From contig CAJUFF010000131.1 of the NCBI GenBank assembly GCA_910585505.1, positions 1 to 8,436 on the forward strand: 8,436 nt of DNA, in the 5' to 3' direction. This stretch comes from an uncultured Ruminiclostridium sp. (GTDB lineage Bacteria > Bacillota > Clostridia > Oscillospirales > Ruminococcaceae). The position numbers and the translations under genes were made by a program. Of this stretch, positions 1-5,700 are shown one piece after another. Positions within the stretch are counted from its first letter, which is position 1. Each line of letters starts with the position of its first letter. The notes below the pieces were generated by a model. That model made no database searches. It saw only the letters and a list, made by a program, of their open reading frames with translations, and was not told the origin of the DNA.

Positions 1-49
1 TCTGTTTTGACTGTAGACTTTTTTATATTTTGTCTACAGTCAAAACAGA
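1..49. repeat. Perfect 18-bp inverted repeat downstream of rex
   Basis: Bases 1-18 and 32-49 are exact reverse complements, separated by a 13-base loop made only of A and T. The repeat starts 43 bases past the rex stop on the minus strand, so a rex transcript would fold into a strong hairpin here. It is the obvious candidate for the end of the acn-to-rex transcript. However, the sequence that would show a U-tract lies outside the window, and the stem could extend beyond base 1. No T-run follows on the plus side. The repeat itself is certain; the terminator role is inferred. Confidence 0.8.
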
Positions 50-91
50 GATTAGTATTACCTCATGCTCGGATATTCATACCAACAAAAA

Positions 92-730
92 TTACCTGTT
101 ATTGGTTTTGTATGCCAGCGTCAGTAGGCTGTCGCCCAAATGAACATTCTCCACCACAATGTCCTCATCCCCATATTCCGGATTCAAATCAAAGTGAGAA
201 AAATTCCAAAATGAACGTATACCAAGTTCCACAAGCTTGTCGCAAAGCTCCTTGGCGCTTTCCTTCGGGATACATAAAATAGCCATCTGCGGCTTATTTG
301 CCTTACAAAAGCTTTCCAAAAAAGAGAGGCTTAAAATTTTCCCGTTTCCGATGGGTGCGTTGCTGAGCTCAGGATTCGAGTCAAACACCCCTATAAGCTT
401 ACAGCCGCAGTTTTCAAAATTCAAATGCAAAGCCACGGCTTTGCCCAGATTGCCAGCGCCCACAAGAATGGCGTTCAGGCGCTTGTCGGTACCGATAATT
501 CCGCCTATTTCCGCTCTCAGTTCAGACACGTTGTAGCCGTAGCCCTGTTGTCCAAAGCCGCCGAAACAGTTCAGATCCTGCCTTATCTGGGAGGCGGTAA
601 GTTTCATACGCTGCGAAAGCTCGCCCGATGATATCTTGGTTATACCTTCCTCCTGAAGCTCGCCCAAAAAACGATAGTATCTTGGTAAACGCCGAATAAC
701 CGAATTGGATATTTTTCCGTCTTTTGGCAA
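92..730 (-). CDS. rex: Redox-sensing transcriptional repressor Rex
   Basis: Rex is a cytoplasmic homodimeric repressor that binds DNA when NAD+ is abundant and lets go when NADH rises. The 212 residues match the family length. The N-terminal winged-helix half carries the family signatures VIRRLPRYYRFL (11-22) and the SQIRQDL...GGFGQQGYGY segment (48-66). The C-terminal half is a Rossmann fold with GAGNLG at 91-96, an acidic strand end FDSNP (116-120), and the closing ENVHLGDSL helix region (194-202). The start is a TTG: an in-frame TGA lies three codons upstream, no ATG occurs before residue 42, and GGAG sits 11 bases ahead. The gene follows icd after 86 bases with no convincing promoter of its own. 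It is therefore probably the last gene of the acn unit, whose promoter carries a Rex operator, implying autorepression. Confidence 0.96.
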   Translation of the reverse strand: MPKDGKISNSVIRRLPRYYRFLGELQEEGITKISSGELSQRMKLTASQIRQDLNCFGGFGQQGYGYNVSELRAEIGGIIGTDKRLNAILVGAGNLGKAVALHLNFENCGCKLIGVFDSNPELSNAPIGNGKILSLSFLESFCKANKPQMAILCIPKESAKELCDKLVELGIRSFWNFSHFDLNPEYGDEDIVVENVHLGDSLLTLAYKTNNR

Positions 731-774
731 AGGATTTCACACTCCTTCCGAGGCATAAAGTATCTCTTGCCGCA

Positions 775-802
775 GCCGCGTTTTAAGAAAAACGAACGCG
801 GC
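775..802 (-). other. GC-rich hairpin between icd and rex
   Basis: Bases 775-782 (GCCGCGTT) and 795-802 (AACGCGGC) form an 8-bp GC-rich stem with a 12-base loop, 14 bases past the icd stop. On the minus strand no U-run follows the stem, so it does not look like a standard intrinsic terminator for icd. It may slow polymerase, mark an mRNA processing site, or protect the 3' end of the acn-icd message so that rex is made at a lower level. The stem is visible directly; the role is inferred. Confidence 0.55.
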
Positions 803-816
803 ATTTTGTGTATTTA

Positions 817-2028
817 TTAAAGCAGCTTTTCCAGTCTGTCCTTTATTTCCAGCAAAAACTGACGGGTATTTACTTTCTTTTTGTCAGGAAGCTTTGAAAG
901 AGCCGCAAGATCACCGGTCATAACTCCTTCTTCAATGGTACGAACGGTAGCCTGTTCCAGCTTTTCGGCAAAAGAAACAAGCTCACTCACATTGTCTATC
1001 TGCCCCCTCTTTTTAAGCGCTCCGCTCCATGCAAAAATTGTGGCTACGGAGTTGGTCGAGGTTTCCTCGCCCTTAAGATGCTTATAATAATGCCTTGTTA
1101 CGGTGCCGTGAGCGGCTTCGTATTCATAAACCCCATCGGGAGACACTAAAACGGATGTCATCATACCGAGACTTCCGAAAGCGGTGGCAACCATATCCGA
1201 CATAACGTCGCCGTCGTAATTCTTACAGGCCCAGATGTAGCCTCCCTCAGACCGTACCACACGGGCAACCGCATCGTCGATAAGCGTGTAGAAATACTCA
1301 ATACCCGCCTGCGCAAATTTATCCTTATATTCTTTTTCGTATATTTCAGAAAAAATATCCTTAAAGCGGTGATCGTACTTTTTGGAAATGGTGTCCTTGG
1401 TGGCAAACCAAAGATCCTGCTTAACGTCAAGGGCAAAGTTAAAGCAGGAGCGGGCAAAGCTGCCTATGCTTTGATCAAGGTTATGCAGCCCTTGGATAAT
1501 TCCGTCGGAGCCGCTGAAGCTGTGAATAAGCTCGCGGGTTTCGTTTCCGTTTTCGTCGGTTACAACAAGCTCCGCCCTGCTGCCCTTGGAAACTGCCATC
1601 TCGGTATTTTTATAAACGTCGCCGTAAGCGTGACGCGCGATGGTGATGGGTTTTTTCCATGTGTGGATAAGCGGGGTAATGCCATTTACAATAATAGGCG
1701 CTCTAAAAACGGTGCCGTCTAATATTGCCCTGATGGTGCCGTTGGGCGACTTCCACATTTCTTTAAGATTATATTCCGTCATTCTCTGGGCGTTGGGGGT
1801 AATTGTGGCGCACTTTACCGCAACTCCATATTTTTTTGTGGCGTTGGCGCTGTCAACCGTCACCTGATCGTCGGTCTCGTTTCTGTGAACAAGTCCCAAA
1901 TCGTAATATTCGGTGTTAAGCTCAATATAAGGTGAGAGAAGAATTTCCTTTATCATTTCCCAGATAATACGGGTCATTTCGTCCCCGTCCATCTCCACAA
2001 GAGGAGTGGGCATTTTAATCTTTTCCAT
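817..2028 (-). CDS. icd: NADP-dependent isocitrate dehydrogenase, eukaryote-like class
   Basis: It oxidatively decarboxylates isocitrate to 2-oxoglutarate, forming NADPH, in the cytoplasm. At 403 residues it aligns almost position for position with the human IDH1 type rather than with the E. coli Icd class. Substrate residues sit in SPNGTIR (94-100, Arg100), at Arg109, and in ARHAYGD (Arg132). Lys211 corresponds to the catalytic lysine of human IDH1. Metal-binding aspartates are Asp251/252, Asp274 and Asp278 (NYDGDVMSD). The cofactor motif AAHGTVTRHY (305-314) keeps Arg312-His313, the pair that contacts the 2'-phosphate in NADP-specific members, so NADP preference is likely. The start is supported by AAAGGA six bases before the ATG; a second AAAGGAC copy lies 11 bases further upstream. 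It sits 100 bases behind a small membrane-protein gene and ahead of rex, in the same unit as acn, whose product supplies isocitrate. Confidence 0.96.
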   Translation of the reverse strand: MEKIKMPTPLVEMDGDEMTRIIWEMIKEILLSPYIELNTEYYDLGLVHRNETDDQVTVDSANATKKYGVAVKCATITPNAQRMTEYNLKEMWKSPNGTIRAILDGTVFRAPIIVNGITPLIHTWKKPITIARHAYGDVYKNTEMAVSKGSRAELVVTDENGNETRELIHSFSGSDGIIQGLHNLDQSIGSFARSCFNFALDVKQDLWFATKDTISKKYDHRFKDIFSEIYEKEYKDKFAQAGIEYFYTLIDDAVARVVRSEGGYIWACKNYDGDVMSDMVATAFGSLGMMTSVLVSPDGVYEYEAAHGTVTRHYYKHLKGEETSTNSVATIFAWSGALKKRGQIDNVSELVSFAEKLEQATVRTIEEGVMTGDLAALSKLPDKKKVNTRQFLLEIKDRLEKLL

Positions 2029-2128
2029 TGGCCGTCCTTTCTTTGTCCTTTAATTTTTAGGGAGCAGTCTTTGTTGTTTCCCGACGAAATTCGTTTTAAA
2101 TTTCTACTGTTGGAGACAATATTGTTTT

Positions 2129-2323
2129 TTATTCTTCCGAGCCGCCGAATCCGTCTATGGCGTACAGCTCTTCGATATCGGGATCATCGCTTCCTTTATC
2201 CGCGAACATTGTCTCAAGCTCGTACTCAAATTTCTTGGATATTTTTACAAGAGCGAATATAATGCCTGCCGCCAGACCGAAAATAAAGGAAACCACGGCA
2301 ATAATAGCGTATGTTTTTTTCAT
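2129..2323 (-). CDS. Small single-pass membrane protein, 64 aa (function unknown)
   Basis: I do not recognise this family. The 64-residue product starts MKK and has one hydrophobic segment at about 5-26 containing a G-x-x-x-G helix-packing motif (GLAAG, 16-20). A short basic stretch (KISKK, 27-31) follows, then a strongly acidic C-terminal tail rich in Asp and Glu, ending GGSEE. The basic stretch after the segment suggests the tail is cytoplasmic, which leaves very little protein outside. A strong AGGAG site lies about 8 bases before the ATG, so translation is credible. It starts 18 bases after another small membrane-protein gene and lies 100 bases ahead of icd, inside the acn-icd-rex unit. 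The two small proteins share a GLxxG membrane segment and may be diverged relatives. A membrane tether or regulator for neighbouring enzymes is possible but is only inference. Confidence 0.82.
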   Translation of the reverse strand: MKKTYAIIAVVSFIFGLAAGIIFALVKISKKFEYELETMFADKGSDDPDIEELYAIDGFGGSEE

Positions 2324-2341
2324 TCTTGTTTCTCCTTGCTG

Positions 2342-2521
2342 TTATTTATTAAGTTTTTCGCTTTCTTCCGGAACTTCGTTATCGGGGCGCTCACAGCAGG
2401 ACAAAACGGGTCTTTTCCTGTTTCTCGCGTATTCAAGCAGCAGCATTCCGGATATCAGTCCGAGAAGAAAGGCTTTTATTATACGAATCGGGGTTCTGTT
2501 ATGCTTTTTTTCGTTTTTCAT
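2342..2521 (-). CDS. Small membrane protein, 59 aa (function unknown)
   Basis: This short gene is easy to miss. It runs from an ATG 19 bases after the acn stop to a TAA 18 bases before the next small gene, filling the gap exactly. The 59-residue product has a very basic N-terminus (1-16), one short hydrophobic segment at about 17-31 with a GLISG motif (21-25), a basic patch ARNRKRP (32-38), a Cys-Cys pair (42-43), and an acidic-to-mixed tail. The ribosome binding site is weak (AAAGTGAT, about 6 bases ahead), so it may rely on translational coupling with acn. The segment is short for a membrane span and is flanked by positive charge on both sides, so topology is uncertain. I know of no family to assign. 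Its resemblance to the next gene's membrane segment suggests a pair. Confidence 0.68.
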   Translation of the reverse strand: MKNEKKHNRTPIRIIKAFLLGLISGMLLLEYARNRKRPVLSCCERPDNEVPEESEKLNK

Positions 2522-2540
2522 ATAAATATCACTTTAATGT

Positions 2541-4469
2541 TTAAGAATTTTTAGTGTAGTTCAGAAGTCCCCCCGCCAAAATCATTCCCTTTCCTCTTTC
2601 TGAAAGCTCGCACTTAACGGGAATGTCAATATTTTTCGTTTTATTTCTTACAACAATGTCGGAATCATTTTCTAAAACGCTTCTGATGTTTTCAATAAGG
2701 AGCTCGTCACCCTGTTCTACCTTGGCATAATCCTCTTCGCTGATAAATTCAAGGGGGATGATTCCGTTATTTATAAGATTCTGACGGTGTATGCGGGCAA
2801 AAGACTTACAAATTATAGCCTTTACGCCCAAATAAAGAGGAGCCAAAGCCGCGTGTTCTCTCGACGAACCCTGACCGTAATTAACGCCGCCCACCACAAT
2901 GCTCTTACCCAGTTCCCGAGCTCTCTTGGGAAAGCTCTCATCGCAAACGGCAAAGCAGTGCTGTGAAATAGCGGGGATATTGGAACGCAGTGGAAGTATT
3001 TTGGCTCCGGCGGGCATTATATGATCGGTGGTGATGTTATCACCCACCTTCAAGCTTACCTTTGCCTCAATACTTTCCGCGAGAGGGGTGTTTACGGGGA
3101 AAGGCTTTATATTAGGACCCCTGAGTATTTCCACTTTTTTTGCCTCTTCAGGGGACGCGGGGGGAGTAACCATATTGTCGTTAATATAAAATTTTTCGGG
3201 CATTATATAAGGGGGCATTTCGCCTAAGCTTCTCGGATCGGTAAATACTCCCGCAACAGCGGAAGCGGCGGCGGTTTCGGGAGATACCAGATAAATCTGT
3301 CCGTCCCTTGTACCGCTTCTGCCCTCAAAGTTCCTGTTAAAGGTGCGAAGTGAAATTCCTTTTGAATTCGGGGATTGACCCATTCCGATACAAGGACCGC
3401 AGGCGCATTCGAGTATTCTCGCTCCCGCATCGATAAGATCGGACAAAGCGCCACAGCGCGCCATCATATTATAAACCTGTTTTGAACCGGGGGCGATCGC
3501 GAGACTTACATCGGGATGAGCCGTCTTACCCTTAAGGATATGGGCAACTTTCAATAAATCCTGAAGAGAGGAGTTGGTGCAGGAGCCTATGCATACCTGA
3601 TCCACCTTAATTGCTCCTATGTCCTCAACGGTTTTAACGTTGTCCGGGCTGTGAGGGCAGGCGGCCAGAGGAGTCAGCTCGGAAAGGTTGATTTCTACAA
3701 CCTTATCGTAAACCGCGTCATCATCCGCTTTAAGTTCAATCCAGTCCTCTTCGCGTCCCTGTGCTTTCAGAAACGCTTTTGTCACCTCGTCGGAGGGGAA
3801 AATTGAAGTGGTTGCGCCCAACTCCGCGCCCATATTGGTAATAGTAGCGCGTTCGGGCACTGAAAGCGTTTTTACCCCTTCACCTGCATACTCCATCACC
3901 TTGCCCACTCCGCCTTTTACGGAAAGGAGCTGCAACACCTTTAAAATGACGTCCTTGGCGGAAACCCAGTCGTTAAGTTTTCCTTTAAGCTCAATCTTCA
4001 CCACTTCGGGCATTGTTATGTAATAAGCGCCTCCGCCCATGGCAACAGCCACGTCAAGTCCCCCGGCTCCGCAGGCGAACATTCCTATTCCTCCGCCGGT
4101 TGGAGTATGGGAGTCGGAGCCTATAAGCGTTTTTCCGGGCTTTCCGTACCGTTCAAGGTGTACTTGATGACAAATACCGTTTCCGGGACGGGAAAACCAG
4201 ATACCGTGTTTTTTGGCCACACTGCCGATAAAGCGGTGATCATCGGCGTTTTCAAAGCCTGACTGTAACGTGTTGTGATCTATATATGCCACGGAACGCT
4301 CCGTTTTAACCCGATCAACGCCCATCGCTTCAAACTGGAGGTAAGCCATTGTACCCGTAGCGTCCTGTGTAAGCGTCTGATCGATTTTCAAACCGATTTC
4401 GGTACCCTTTACGGGTTTTCCGTCAACAATATGAGCGGCGATTATCTTTTCGGTGAGAGTTTGTCCCAT
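2541..4469 (-). CDS. acn: Aconitate hydratase (short, Aquifex-type aconitase)
   Basis: A [4Fe-4S] enzyme that interconverts citrate and isocitrate through cis-aconitate in the cytoplasm, supplying isocitrate to Icd encoded downstream. From the chosen ATG the protein has 642 residues, closer to the short mitochondrial/Aquifex-like group than to the roughly 900-residue AcnA form. Cluster cysteines appear in CIGSCTNSS (Cys297) and CGPCIG (Cys357, Cys360). Substrate and catalytic motifs are QDATG (35-39), GSDSHTPTGGG (117-127) and GSSREHAAL (534-542) in the swivelling C-terminal domain. An in-frame TTG at 4511 would add 14 residues. I prefer the ATG at 4469 because MGQTLTEKI matches the usual family start and AAAGGA lies 11 bases ahead. 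It is the first gene of the acn, small protein, small protein, icd, rex unit and is preceded by a consensus promoter under a Rex operator. Confidence 0.96.
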   Translation of the reverse strand: MGQTLTEKIIAAHIVDGKPVKGTEIGLKIDQTLTQDATGTMAYLQFEAMGVDRVKTERSVAYIDHNTLQSGFENADDHRFIGSVAKKHGIWFSRPGNGICHQVHLERYGKPGKTLIGSDSHTPTGGGIGMFACGAGGLDVAVAMGGGAYYITMPEVVKIELKGKLNDWVSAKDVILKVLQLLSVKGGVGKVMEYAGEGVKTLSVPERATITNMGAELGATTSIFPSDEVTKAFLKAQGREEDWIELKADDDAVYDKVVEINLSELTPLAACPHSPDNVKTVEDIGAIKVDQVCIGSCTNSSLQDLLKVAHILKGKTAHPDVSLAIAPGSKQVYNMMARCGALSDLIDAGARILECACGPCIGMGQSPNSKGISLRTFNRNFEGRSGTRDGQIYLVSPETAAASAVAGVFTDPRSLGEMPPYIMPEKFYINDNMVTPPASPEEAKKVEILRGPNIKPFPVNTPLAESIEAKVSLKVGDNITTDHIMPAGAKILPLRSNIPAISQHCFAVCDESFPKRARELGKSIVVGGVNYGQGSSREHAALAPLYLGVKAIICKSFARIHRQNLINNGIIPLEFISEEDYAKVEQGDELLIENIRSVLENDSDIVVRNKTKNIDIPVKCELSERGKGMILAGGLLNYTKNS

Positions 4470-4478
4470 TTTACGAAT

Positions 4479-4534
4479 ATTCCTTTCATACGGAGGAATC
4501 CCGCAGTGCAACGGGCTTGCCTCATTATTTCCGT
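4479..4534 (-). promoter_or_regulatory. acn leader with alternative hairpins near the ribosome binding site
   Basis: Read on the minus strand, ATTCCT (4494-4499) can pair with AGGAAT (4479-4484) across a 9-base loop, covering most of the AAAGGA ribosome binding site of acn (4481-4486). The same bases can instead join an upstream hairpin, in which GAGG (4520-4523) pairs with CCTC (4493-4496) around a CCCG/CGGG stem (4512-4515 with 4500-4503). The two folds exclude each other because they share 4494-4496. A third pairing, ACGGA with TCCGT (4530-4534 with 4490-4494), is also possible. The stems are short and only the complementarity is certain; translational control is a hypothesis. Confidence 0.3.
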
Positions 4535-4540
4535 TTTAAA

Positions 4541-4558
4541 TTGTTAATACCTTAACAT
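4541..4558. promoter_or_regulatory. Rex operator overlapping the acn promoter
   Basis: TTGTTAATACCTTAACAT matches the known clostridial Rex consensus TTGTTAA-N4-TTAACAA at all positions except the last base. The site overlaps the final two bases of the acn -10 box and runs across the predicted transcription start at about 4550, an ideal place to block polymerase. A rex gene lies at the end of the same gene cluster. I saw no second site of this form in the window. Confidence 0.88.
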
Positions 4559-4585
4559 TATACTACATATTTGGACGGTTGTCAA
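4557..4585 (-). promoter_or_regulatory. Sigma-A promoter of the acn operon
   Basis: On the minus strand TTGACA (4580-4585) and TATAAT (4557-4562) are both perfect consensus hexamers with a 17-base spacer. The predicted start near 4550 gives a leader of about 80 bases before the acn ATG at 4469. With such a strong promoter, repression through the overlapping Rex site is likely the main control. Confidence 0.9.
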
Positions 4586-4610
4586 TGGGTTGTATTATTC
4601 TTTGACAATA

Positions 4611-4672
4611 TTGCTCCCCCAAACAAAGTCTTACCGTCAATACTTACGGCAAAGCTTTATTTGGGGGAGCAA
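4611..4672. repeat. Long imperfect inverted repeat between nadA and acn
   Basis: Bases 4611-4628 and 4655-4672 are complementary over 18 positions with one mismatch, including five G:C pairs in a row. Pairing continues inward with interruptions (CCGT at 4634-4637 with ACGG at 4646-4649), giving a hairpin of about 62 bases. It lies 51 bases past the nadA stop and 25 bases upstream of the acn -35 box. It could end or stabilise the nadA message, but the bases following it on the minus strand are not a U-run. A palindromic repeat element is an alternative. Confidence 0.8.
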
Positions 4673-4723
4673 CACGTCTGTATCTTTGCTTATCGTCTTA
4701 TCCTGATTCTATATCAATTAGTG

Positions 4724-5656
4724 TCAGGTTTTTTTCTGCTCACCAAGCCTCAGCATCTCGTCAATGCACTTTCTTCCCCTCTCGATTTCCTCCGCGCTCA
4801 TAACCACTTCACAGCCCTTTTCCGGTTCTTCCAACACCCTCAGTACGTCAAGCAGCGTAGTGATTTTCATATCCGCGCATACAAGCTTTTTTGAAAGAGG
4901 ATAAAACATTTTTTCGGGACACTCATACTGTAAGCTTTCGGCTATCTGAAGCTCGGTTCCGATAATGAACTCCTTCTTATCCGAATTTTTTGCAAAAGCG
5001 GTTATACCGGATGTTGACCCCACATAATCCGCCTGCTTAACAACCTCCGGCAGACATTCCGGATGAACCAACAAAAGTGCGTCGGGATGAAGCCTTTTCG
5101 CCTCCGCCGCTTCCTCTCCCGTTACTGACGCGTGAATGGGACAGCCGCCGTTGACTGTCTTGATATCTTTTTGAGGCAGTTTTTCAGCCACGTAAGCTCC
5201 GAGATTTGGATCGGGGATAAACAAAATCTTATCGTTATTTATTTTACTCACGATCTCCACTGCCGAAGAACTTGTAACACAAACGTCACAGTGCTCCTTA
5301 AGCGTGGCGGTGGTGTTGACATATGCCACCACGGTACGGTCGGGGTATTGTTTTTTCAACCCCTTAAGCTCCTCCGGGCTGAATTGCTCCGCCATGGGGC
5401 AACCCGCCGCGCCGTTGGCAAGATATACCTTTTTTTGTGGATTCAGCATTTTGGCGGTTTCCGCCATAAAACGAACACCGCAAAACAAAATATTCCCCGC
5501 GTCTATATCGCAGGCGTCCCGGCTAAGCTTAAAGCTGTCCCCTGTTTTATCGGCAATCTCCAATATCTCTTTTTTAACGTAACTATGCGCTAAAATACAG
5601 AAGTCCTTTTCCTTTTTAAGATTAAGAATTCTTTCCTGAACCCGTCGAATGTCCAT
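4724..5656 (-). CDS. nadA: Quinolinate synthase A
   Basis: NadA condenses iminoaspartate with dihydroxyacetone phosphate to make quinolinate, the committed step of de novo NAD synthesis, using an oxygen-sensitive [4Fe-4S] cluster. The 310 residues fit the compact bacterial form. By motif alignment with the Thermotoga enzyme the cluster ligands are Cys86 (GAAGCPMAE), Cys172 (GGCPIH) and Cys260 (KKLVCADMK). Active-site motifs are AHSY (23-26), GDSF (39-42), the HPE of HPEC (198-200) and GSTSG (213-217). The ATG is preceded by AAAGGAAG at good spacing. It follows galM by 44 bases with no promoter that I can see, so it is probably transcribed with galM. The usual partners nadB and nadC are not in the window. 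Rex often controls nad genes in Clostridia, but no Rex site is visible ahead of this one. Confidence 0.96.
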   Translation of the reverse strand: MDIRRVQERILNLKKEKDFCILAHSYVKKEILEIADKTGDSFKLSRDACDIDAGNILFCGVRFMAETAKMLNPQKKVYLANGAAGCPMAEQFSPEELKGLKKQYPDRTVVAYVNTTATLKEHCDVCVTSSSAVEIVSKINNDKILFIPDPNLGAYVAEKLPQKDIKTVNGGCPIHASVTGEEAAEAKRLHPDALLLVHPECLPEVVKQADYVGSTSGITAFAKNSDKKEFIIGTELQIAESLQYECPEKMFYPLSKKLVCADMKITTLLDVLRVLEEPEKGCEVVMSAEEIERGRKCIDEMLRLGEQKKT

Positions 5657-5700
5657 ATTACCGCTTCCTTTCCCGTTATTCCTCTTCTTTTTGGTGCTCT

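Noticed and set aside
731..816. Possible independent promoter for rex
   Set aside because: Only weak -10-like matches were found and no paired -35 box at suitable spacing.
4500..4515. IRE-like hairpin with a CAGTGC loop on a CCCG/CGGG stem in the acn leader
   Set aside because: It resembles an iron-responsive element only on the plus strand, which is antisense to acn; it lacks the bulged C and the acn mRNA carries the complement.
5132..5593. 153-codon plus-strand open frame
   Set aside because: It is antisense to nadA and explained as a shadow of nadA codon use.
5657..5700. Possible separate promoter or Rex site ahead of nadA
   Set aside because: The 44 bases between galM and nadA hold a ribosome binding site but no -35/-10 pair and no Rex-like palindrome.
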